Of a stretch of DNA of 8,388 nt, positions 1 to 5,650 are shown piece by piece. The DNA comes from an uncultured Pseudogracilibacillus sp. GTDB taxonomy: Bacteria > Bacillota > Bacilli > Bacillales > Amphibacillaceae. The stretch lies in assembly GCA_937960785.1 (NCBI GenBank), contig CALGOZ010000039.1, positions 1-8,388 on the forward strand, written 5' to 3'. A program made the translations under genes and the position numbers. Under the pieces are notes generated by a model. That model saw only the letters and a list, made by a program, of their open reading frames with translations. It was not told where the DNA came from and did no database searches. Position 1 is the first letter of the stretch; every line of letters starts with the position of its first letter.

Positions 1-104
1 CCGCCACGAAAAGGTTACGCACAAAATCGAACAAAACCTTTCCGCGGTGCGCCCGCCACGAAAAGGTTGGGCACAAAAATGACCAAAAGTTTTCCGCAGG
101 GACG
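1..104. repeat. Two tandem copies of a 52-bp repeat (R1, R2)
   Basis: Two copies with a 52-base period start at 1 and 53, each beginning CCGCCACGAAAAGGTT. The 38-base core (10-47 and 62-99) aligns without gaps and ends in TTTCCGC. A degraded start of a third copy may be visible at 105-118. An inverted copy of the same core lies at the right edge of the window (8351-8388). Because 52 is not a multiple of 3, the array shifts reading frame from copy to copy, which argues against a coding repeat. The array may extend left of the window. I do not recognise the family. Confidence 0.8.
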
Positions 105-408
105 CCCACCACACAAAGCTAGGAGTTATTTTTTCATCACATTTCTCATCAAGCGACTATTAAGCCAAGGTTGGCGCAAATTTTTGCCTCGACGTCCCTG
201 TAATATACTTAATCTTCAACTTCACCGCTAAGCTTTTAATCTCTAAATTTCCCTATCCCTGTTAATTCCGCACAAAACAATCTAAACCGAGTTTTCGTAC
301 ATATTTCCACTTTTCACTGCTTCAATTAATTCCACGCTAATCTAACGGCCTGCTCCTCTTTTCACTGCTTCAATCAATTCGGTACAGTCTATCGCACCCT
401 GCGCTAAT
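105..408. other. Gene-free 3' flank of the trp operon
   Basis: This 304-base AT-rich stretch follows trpA. I see no gene with a start, Shine-Dalgarno site and sensible codons, and no intrinsic terminator: the transcribed (minus) strand has no run of five or more T after a stem. It contains the short duplications that begin inside the trpA end (310-436, listed separately) and an 8-base inverted repeat, CAGGGACG at 97-104 and CGTCCCTG at 193-200. How operon transcription ends is not evident here; Rho-dependent termination or a terminator beyond the left edge are possibilities. Confidence 0.6.
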
Positions 409-436
409 CTATCGGCCTCGCACTAAGCTATCGGCT
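310..436 (-). repeat. Nested short duplications across the trpA stop codon
   Basis: Read on the minus strand, a unit of the form GCCGATAGMTTAGYGCG occurs three times: at 435-418, 416-400 and, as GCCGTTAGATTAGCG, at 349-335. The first two are 19 bases apart and the third is 67 bases further on. A second block, GAATTRATTGAAGCAGTG plus AAAAG, occurs at 380-358 and 332-310 with one mismatch in 23. The 67-base segment therefore appears duplicated, the downstream copy lacking 19 bases between the two blocks. The trpA stop (409-411) falls in the second GCCGATAG unit. Confidence 0.75.
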
Positions 437-1560
437 ACGAGTTCCCGCACTTGATCGTCTTTTCCTTTATGAAATAAATCGACGATTGTACTGCCGACGA
501 TGACTCCGTCGCAATGTTGGCTTAGTTCTTTCGCTTGCGAGGCATTCGATACGCCGAAGCCGGCTAAGACTGGCACTGGGCTTAAGTTTTTTAATTTTTG
601 TAAATAAGAGGCGACGGTATCTTCATAATTTGCGCGGGCTCCGGTCGTTCCTCGTACTGCTACAGCGTAAAGAAAACCTTCCGAACGTTCCGCTAATTGA
701 CGCATTCGCTCTTCTGTACTCGTTAAAGCGACAAGACGGATAAAGGCGACATCGAACTTATCCAAAGCTCCCGTAAGCAACGTCTCTTCCTCCATTGGCA
801 CGTCCGGCACAATTAATCCATCTACACCAGCTTCTTTACAACGGCGGGCAAACGTCTCTACACCGTATGCAAAGATTGGATTAACATAGGTCATTAAAAT
901 AATTGGTACCTTTCGCGTCGCGCGAGTTTTCTCTAGCATGTCTAAAACTTTTTCCAATGTTATTCCTGCATCTAAGGCGCGCATTCCGGCCTTTTGAATT
1001 GTCGGACCGTCCGCCACTGGATCGGAAAAAGGCATACCAATTTCAATCGCAGCGACTCCGCTTTGTTCAAGAAGGGTAATTTGTTCCGCGAGTCGTTCTA
1101 GCCCCCCGTCCCCCGCAACGATATAAGGAACGAATAAATTTTCGCCCCTTTTTTGGATTGCTTGGAAATAGGTATTAATCTTCTCTCTACCGTGGAGTCC
1201 TTCGCCAACTGCGCCAACTTCGTCAACTTCACCAACCTCGTCAATACCGCCAACTTCGTCAACTTCACCAACCTCGTCAATACTGCCAACTGCGCCAATC
1301 TCACCATCTGCACAATCTGCTGTATCAGCAGTATAAGCTTTACCAACTTCGCCAGTTGCACCAACTTCACGATCTACACCAACTGAGCCAACCTCGCTTT
1401 CTCCACCTCCTGCACCACTTACACCAGCTCCACCACCTTCGCCTGTATTGCTAAGTTTTTTCTTCATTTTTTTAACGGCGCTTCCAGTCATCGTAGAAGC
1501 GGATGTCCCTTTTTTATTTACCTTTTGTTCGGTTTGTTCAGTGATTTTTCTTTGTTTCAT
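409..1560 (-). CDS. trpA: Tryptophan synthase alpha chain with a long repetitive N-terminal extension
   Basis: Cleaves indole-3-glycerol phosphate to indole and glyceraldehyde-3-phosphate in the cytosol; indole is channelled to TrpB. The TIM-barrel domain spans about residues 127-383. The catalytic pair matching Salmonella Glu49 and Asp60 is E173 (in IEIGMPFSDP) and D184 (in VADGPTIQ), a constant offset of 124. Family members are about 255-270 residues; this reading is 383. Residues 1-36 are strongly basic (11 Lys/Arg) and 40-122 are low-complexity Gly/Val/Glu/Asp, including two copies of a 12-residue unit built on EVGEVDEVGGID. The ATG overlaps the trpB stop by one base (TAATG) behind GGTGAG, so the extension is probably translated. 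No ATG, GTG or TTG with a good ribosome site is seen near residue 127; an AUU at 1177-1179 is a weak alternative. The C-terminus (VADSLVRGR) lies in duplicated DNA and ends slightly early. Confidence 0.93.
   Translation of the reverse strand: MKQRKITEQTEQKVNKKGTSASTMTGSAVKKMKKKLSNTGEGGGAGVSGAGGGESEVGSVGVDREVGATGEVGKAYTADTADCADGEIGAVGSIDEVGEVDEVGGIDEVGEVDEVGAVGEGLHGREKINTYFQAIQKRGENLFVPYIVAGDGGLERLAEQITLLEQSGVAAIEIGMPFSDPVADGPTIQKAGMRALDAGITLEKVLDMLEKTRATRKVPIILMTYVNPIFAYGVETFARRCKEAGVDGLIVPDVPMEEETLLTGALDKFDVAFIRLVALTSTEERMRQLAERSEGFLYAVAVRGTTGARANYEDTVASYLQKLKNLSPVPVLAGFGVSNASQAKELSQHCDGVIVGSTIVDLFHKGKDDQVRELVADSLVRGR
1212..1283 (-). repeat. Perfect 36-bp tandem repeat, two copies, in trpA
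   Basis: Positions 1212-1247 and 1248-1283 are identical 36-base units. A partial, diverged third unit follows from 1284, and GCCAACTGCGCCAA occurs on both sides (1204-1217 and 1285-1298). Each unit encodes 12 residues of trpA without changing frame and is itself made of 6-12-base sub-repeats (GTTGRC/GARGTT on the coding strand). There are no unique spacers, so this is a minisatellite and not a CRISPR array. Copy number is likely to vary by slippage. Confidence 0.92.
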
Positions 1561-2762
1561 TATTTCTCACCTTCTAAAAGATCTTTTACTTGATTTACGT
1601 CTTTATCGCCACGACCGGATAAGTTAACGACGATAACTTCTTCCTGCGTCGTCTTTTGCGCAAGTTTTACTGCATAGGCGACGGCGTGGGCACTTTCTAA
1701 CGCTGGAATAATTCCTTCTTCCCGAGAAAGTAACTGGAATGCCTCGAGCGCTTCCTTATCTGTAATCGAGTCGTAGGTCACCCGGCCGATTTCCGCTAAA
1801 TGACTATGTTCTGGGCCGACCCCAGGATAGTCTAAGCCAGCCGATATAGAAAAAGCCTCTTTAATTTGTCCGTCCTCTGACTGTAGAAGTTGCGTCATCG
1901 TCCCGTGAAGCATCCCCGCTCGACCATCAGACAAGGTCGCTGCATGTTTACCCGAAGCAACTCCTAAGCCACCCGCCTCAACTCCGTACAATTTCGTCGC
2001 TTCATCTTCAATAAACGGATGGAAAATTCCAATCGCATTACTCCCACCCCCAACAGAAGCGATAATATGGTCCGGCATGGCTCCTGTTGCTTCGATAATT
2101 TGTCGTTTCGTCTCTTCGCCGATTACTCGCTGAAAATCCCGTACAATTTGTGGAAAAGGGTGGGGGCCAACGACTGAGCCTAAAATATAATGCGTATCAT
2201 CGACGTGGGTCACCCAGTAGCGAAGCGCCTCATTTACCGCATCTTTAAGCGTTCCACTTCCTTGATGAACTGGCTCGACCCTCGCACCAAGCAACTCCAT
2301 TCGAAACACATTAAGCGCCTGTCGTTTGACATCGTGCGCCCCCATGAAAATCGTACACTCCAAACCGAGCAGGGCACAGACCGTTGCCGTCGCTACGCCG
2401 TGTTGGCCGGCTCCTGTTTCGGCGACGATTTTTTTCTTTCCCATTCGCCGGGCTAATAAGGCTTGCCCAATCGAGTTATTAATTTTGTGCGCCCCCGTAT
2501 GGTTTAAATCCTCCCGTTTTAAAAAAATTCTCCCACCACCGAGCGTCTTGCTTATATTTTTCGCTTCATATAAAGGTGTCTCCCGACCGACATAATTTTT
2601 TAAATAATATTGTAATTCCTCTTGAAAGGACAGATCCTCCTTTACTGCTTCGTAAGCTTCCTCTAGCTCTAATAATGCCGGCATTAACAATTCGGGAACG
2701 AACTGTCCACCGAATCTTCCATAACGGCCTCGTTCATCCGGTAGCGTATATTGTTGTACCAT
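1560..2762 (-). CDS. trpB: Tryptophan synthase beta chain
   Basis: Pyridoxal-phosphate enzyme that condenses indole with L-serine to give L-tryptophan, in an alpha2-beta2 complex with TrpA. At 400 residues it has the usual length. Visible motifs are the N-terminal GRFGGQFVPE (15-24), the PLP lysine K93 in HTGAHKINN, catalytic E115 in ETGAGQHG, the phosphate-binding GGGSNA (238-243), and SGRGDKD near the C-terminus. This is the standard TrpB1 type. The start at 2762 has a modest ribosome site (AAAGGTTGAG, about 10 bases upstream). A 98-nt gap separates it from trpF and holds two degenerate copies of a TTTTGTCC(C)TA motif. Its TAA shares a base with the trpA ATG, giving near-equal, coupled synthesis of the two subunits. 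Nothing in the protein looks damaged. Confidence 0.98.
   Translation of the reverse strand: MVQQYTLPDERGRYGRFGGQFVPELLMPALLELEEAYEAVKEDLSFQEELQYYLKNYVGRETPLYEAKNISKTLGGGRIFLKREDLNHTGAHKINNSIGQALLARRMGKKKIVAETGAGQHGVATATVCALLGLECTIFMGAHDVKRQALNVFRMELLGARVEPVHQGSGTLKDAVNEALRYWVTHVDDTHYILGSVVGPHPFPQIVRDFQRVIGEETKRQIIEATGAMPDHIIASVGGGSNAIGIFHPFIEDEATKLYGVEAGGLGVASGKHAATLSDGRAGMLHGTMTQLLQSEDGQIKEAFSISAGLDYPGVGPEHSHLAEIGRVTYDSITDKEALEAFQLLSREEGIIPALESAHAVAYAVKLAQKTTQEEVIVVNLSGRGDKDVNQVKDLLEGEK
1566..1571 (-). promoter_or_regulatory. trpA ribosome binding site inside the trpB end
   Basis: GGTGAG lies five bases before the ATG at 1560 and within the last codons of trpB. Together with the TAATG overlap it supports 1560 as the trpA start and translational coupling to trpB. 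This is the main evidence that the long N-terminal extension is real protein and not untranslated sequence. Confidence 0.7.
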
Positions 2763-2860
2763 TTTATCTCAACCTTTCTATTGATGTATCTTTGTTTCCT
2801 TTAGGACAAAATATTTTCCAAAACAACTTCCATCGCTTTCTCTAGGGACAAAACTTTCCC

Positions 2861-3469
2861 CTAAGCGTCGGTCGCTTTAACCGCCTTAATAAAGGAAATT
2901 ATTTTTTCAGGATCTTTTTTTCCCATAGTTTCGACTCCGCTTGAGACGTCAACTCCCCGGGGTCTTGTCGCTTCAATGGCTGCACGAACATTACCTGCAT
3001 GCAAGCCCCCAGCTAAAATAAACTTCTCCCGATCAAAGTCTCTTCCCTCTAGGCGCGACCAGTCGAAAGTATTGCCTGAGCCCCCGCGATAAGTCGTTCC
3101 AGGACTATCAATTAGGAAAAATTCCGCCGGATACGTCTGCAATATCTCATCAGAAACGTGATCGATTGAAAAAGCTTTAATAACTGGTTTCGTTATACTT
3201 TGCGCAAAGGCAGGGGACTCATCGCCATGTAGTTGGATGTAATCGAGTCCGGCAAAGCTAGCAATCTCCTCAATCACCTCTTTCTCTTCATTGACGAAGA
3301 CTCCGACTGTTTTTATCTTCGATGAAAGGGAACGGGTGATTGTTCTTGCCACCTCGGGCGTTACTTTGCGTGAGCTTTCCGCAAAGACAAAACCAATCAT
3401 CGTCGCCCCTGCCTCTTCTGCAAGCTTGGCGATTTCAACTGAAGTAATTCCACAAATTTTAATAATCAT
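2861..3469 (-). CDS. trpF: Phosphoribosylanthranilate isomerase
   Basis: Converts N-(5-phosphoribosyl)anthranilate to the carboxyphenylamino-deoxyribulose phosphate used by TrpC, through an Amadori rearrangement. The 202-residue length fits a stand-alone TrpF barrel. The general base Cys6 (KICGIT at the N-terminus) and general acid Asp121 (FFLIDS) are present, as are QLHGDE (79-84), the phosphate-binding LAGGL (152-156) and GVDVSSGVE (172-180). GGGAGGG lies six bases before the ATG, a strong ribosome site. The gene is separated from trpC by 92 nt and from trpB by 98 nt, so it is probably translated from its own site and not by coupling. TrpC and TrpF are separate here, as in Bacillus, and not fused as in enterobacteria. 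Confidence 0.97.
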   Translation of the reverse strand: MIIKICGITSVEIAKLAEEAGATMIGFVFAESSRKVTPEVARTITRSLSSKIKTVGVFVNEEKEVIEEIASFAGLDYIQLHGDESPAFAQSITKPVIKAFSIDHVSDEILQTYPAEFFLIDSPGTTYRGGSGNTFDWSRLEGRDFDREKFILAGGLHAGNVRAAIEATRPRGVDVSSGVETMGKKDPEKIISFIKAVKATDA

Positions 3470-3561
3470 CCCGAACCCTCCCGGATATTTTGCGAAAAAT
3501 ATATAATGATAAACCTTTACCCAATTCCATCTATCATGTAAATAGAAAATAATGATGAAAA

Positions 3562-4344
3562 CTAAGCGAGAAGCGGTACTTGAAATTGTGCAATTGCCTC
3601 ATCGACTCGTTCCGCCCGCATAAACGTTTCTCCCACTAAGACCGCTCTTGCTCCAGCATCCCGCACCGTCTCGATATCTTCCCGTGTCGCAAGGCCACTT
3701 TCGCTAACGAGAATTGCTTCTGAGCCATCGACCATCTTCGCCAGGCGTGCAGTCGTTTGTAAATCGACTTCGAAGGTTTTTAAGTTGCGGTTGTTAATTC
3801 CAATAAGTGTCGCATCTAACTGTAATACCCGCTCCATTTCTTCTTCGTTATGCACTTCGCAAAGCACTTCGAGTTCCTGCTCCCGACAGTATTCGTACAA
3901 ATGCCGAAAGGTCGCATCGTCTAAAGCTGCAGCAATTAGTAAAATAATATTGGCTCCCGCCCGCTTTGCCCGGTCAATTTGCACCGAATCGATTATAAAG
4001 TCTTTATTTAAAACAGGAAGATCAACTGCCTTTCGCACCTGACGCAAATCGTCCATCGTTCCTTGGAAAAAGGGCATATCCGTCAAGACTGAAATTGCTT
4101 GGACACCGCTAGCTTCATAGCGCTTCGCCTGCTCGGCTGGATCAACTCCGTCATTAATCATCCCTTTTGATGGACTTGCCCGTTTTATTTCGGCGATAAT
4201 ATTCATCTTATTATTTTTCCGTACAAGTTCAGCGAAAGTCGGTAGCTTTTTCCTTATCTTTTCTTCCTTTTCAACGATATTGTTTTCCTTTAATAAAGCG
4301 ACTTCTTCCTTCTTCTTATGAATAATTTTATTTAAAATCGTCAT
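3562..4344 (-). CDS. trpC: Indole-3-glycerol-phosphate synthase
   Basis: Closes the indole ring, turning carboxyphenylamino-deoxyribulose phosphate into indole-3-glycerol phosphate with loss of CO2 and water. At 260 residues it is a typical monofunctional enzyme. The family's active-site residues are visible: E52 and K54 in IIAEIKRASPSKG, K114 in NKDFI, E163 in LCEVH, the Asn of INNRNL (183-188), and E215/S216 in VSESG. The N-terminal helix before the barrel is Lys/Glu rich, as usual. The ATG follows directly on the trpD stop (TAA then ATG, no spacer) with only a weak GTGGGG site upstream, so translation is probably coupled to trpD. A 92-nt AT-rich gap without recognisable signals other than the trpF ribosome site follows. 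Confidence 0.98.
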   Translation of the reverse strand: MTILNKIIHKKKEEVALLKENNIVEKEEKIRKKLPTFAELVRKNNKMNIIAEIKRASPSKGMINDGVDPAEQAKRYEASGVQAISVLTDMPFFQGTMDDLRQVRKAVDLPVLNKDFIIDSVQIDRAKRAGANIILLIAAALDDATFRHLYEYCREQELEVLCEVHNEEEMERVLQLDATLIGINNRNLKTFEVDLQTTARLAKMVDGSEAILVSESGLATREDIETVRDAGARAVLVGETFMRAERVDEAIAQFQVPLLA

Positions 4345-5382
4345 TTAACTAACCCCACTCGTTTTGGTTGTTTTACTTAGTTTTACTAGTTGTTGCAGTC
4401 GTTCTAAGGCTGCACCAGAGGCGATGCTTTCTTGTGCTCGTTCCAATCCTTCTTTTAAGGACTTGGCAATCCCATTTGCATAAAGGCCGAGCGAAGCATT
4501 GAATAATACGGTGTCTAAATAAGGCCCGGGCTCATTTTTTAATACACTTAGTAAAATTTTTGCATTCTTTTTTGCGTCGCCTCCCCGAATCGCCTCATTC
4601 GGATAAACTGGAAGCCCGAGCTCTTCAGGATGTAAGGTGAATTGTTCAATTTTACCATCTTGCAAGAGGGCGATGTAGTTTTTACCTGCTAAGGAGGCTT
4701 CGTCCATGTATCCTGCACCATTTACGACGATTGCGCGTTTACGGCCAAGTTTATGAAGGGACTTAGCTATAATCTTGAGCTTCGAACGGTCGTACACTCC
4801 AACAAGCTGCGTCTCAAGGGGTAAGGGATTTGTCAACGGGCCAATTAAATTGAAAATCGTCGGTAAACCAAGCTCCGTGCGCACCTTCATAAAAGGACGT
4901 AAATTTTGATGCACATGGGGCGCAAACAAGAAGGCAATTCGATTTTCTTGTAAAATTTTTGCCGTTTGTTCACGGGACAAGGTAAGGCCAACTCCGAGTT
5001 CTTCTAACACGTCCGCACTTCCTGTCTTACTCGACACACTACGATTCCCATGCTTAGCAACCGTCATGCCAGCGCCAGCAAGAACAAAGGATGTCGTCGT
5101 ACTAATGTTGAAGCTATTCGAACGGTCGCCACCTGTACCACAGTTATCCATTACATTCGGTAGGTCGAGGCTTGCTAGTTCCGATTTACTTTGAATGACT
5201 TCGACCATCCCGGCGATTTCCTCTGGTGTTTCACCTTTTATTTTCAAAGCGGTAAGGAGAGCCGCAATTTCTGTATTTGTAATCGACGGCTTGAAGCAAC
5301 TTGCGATTGCTTCTTTCATTTCTTCTGTCGATAAATTCTCTCCACGCATTAACCGTTCTAAGTAGGTCTGCATCTGTGACAT
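4345..5382 (-). CDS. trpD: Anthranilate phosphoribosyltransferase
   Basis: Transfers the phosphoribosyl group of PRPP to anthranilate, the second step of the pathway. The 345-residue length is normal. Visible motifs are the PRPP loop GTGGD (82-86), NIST (92-95), KHGNRSVSSKTGSAD (110-124), the RTELGLPTIFNLIGPLTNP segment (168-186), and the Mg-binding Asp-Glu pair in GYMDEA (D227, E228). There is no TrpG amidotransferase domain at the N-terminus, unlike the enterobacterial fusion. GGAGG at 5390-5394, seven bases before the ATG, fixes the start. The 268-nt gap from trpE is wide for a Bacillus-type trp operon and carries a predicted hairpin, so trpD may be regulated separately from trpE at the RNA level. 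It abuts trpC with no spacer. Confidence 0.98.
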   Translation of the reverse strand: MSQMQTYLERLMRGENLSTEEMKEAIASCFKPSITNTEIAALLTALKIKGETPEEIAGMVEVIQSKSELASLDLPNVMDNCGTGGDRSNSFNISTTTSFVLAGAGMTVAKHGNRSVSSKTGSADVLEELGVGLTLSREQTAKILQENRIAFLFAPHVHQNLRPFMKVRTELGLPTIFNLIGPLTNPLPLETQLVGVYDRSKLKIIAKSLHKLGRKRAIVVNGAGYMDEASLAGKNYIALLQDGKIEQFTLHPEELGLPVYPNEAIRGGDAKKNAKILLSVLKNEPGPYLDTVLFNASLGLYANGIAKSLKEGLERAQESIASGAALERLQQLVKLSKTTKTSGVS

Positions 5383-5480
5383 TTTGATTCCTCCAATAAA
5401 TTTTTTAAAAACTTATAAAAAACGATTTTGTTTATGATTATCGTGATAGGCATCTTTTTCTTTAAAGGAGTAAAATTGTC

Positions 5481-5613
5481 GTAGGCTTTAGAATTGTGTT
5501 AGGTTTTTTCCAGCTAGGCAAGACCGTGCAAGATCCATTCATGGCCTAACTAGAAAAAAGCCAAGGCTGTGAACAATTTATTAATCATCTAATTAGGGAA
5601 AGCTCTTGCCTAC
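5481..5613 (-). promoter_or_regulatory. Structured RNA segment in the trpE-trpD gap
   Basis: On the operon strand, 5562-5544 (GGCTTTTTTCTAGTTAGGC) can pair with 5519-5502 (GCCTAGCTGGAAAAAACC). This gives an 18-bp helix with one bulged C and a 24-nt loop. Two pairs are G-U on this strand and would be A-C mismatches on the other, which favours a fold in the minus-strand transcript. GTAGGC (5613-5608) and GCCTAC (5486-5481) could close an outer helix around it. CCTAAC just after the hairpin can alternatively pair with GTTAGG in its 5' arm. No T-tract follows the 3' arm, so it is not a standard terminator. It could be a stability, processing or pausing element. Function unknown. Confidence 0.5.
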
Positions 5614-5650
5614 TAGCTACCGTTTTCGATTTAATATCGGGCGGGAATAA

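Noticed and set aside
105..408. Intrinsic terminator after trpA
   Set aside because: No stem followed by a T-run is present on the minus strand; the CAGGGACG/CGTCCCTG inverted repeat is 88 bases apart and has no T-tract.
1200..1300. CRISPR array from the 36-bp repeats
   Set aside because: The repeats are directly adjacent with no unique spacers and lie in frame within trpA.
1153..1386. Open frame on the plus strand opposite the trpA repeat
   Set aside because: It is an antisense reading of a low-complexity repeat with no stops in several frames, has no ribosome site, and lies inside trpA.
5405..5445. Terminator ahead of trpD (ACGAT...ATCGTTTTTTAT)
   Set aside because: The stem is only 5 AT-rich base pairs with a 13-nt loop, too weak to call despite the T-run.
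5481..5640. Vestigial third T-box in the trpE-trpD gap
   Set aside because: GAATGGA and GCTAGTAGGC resemble pieces of the two real leaders, but there is no GGTGGNACCGCG sequence, no stem I distal element and no terminator.
5383..5650. trpG or another small gene between trpE and trpD
   Set aside because: No frame of useful length with a start and ribosome site is present in the gap.
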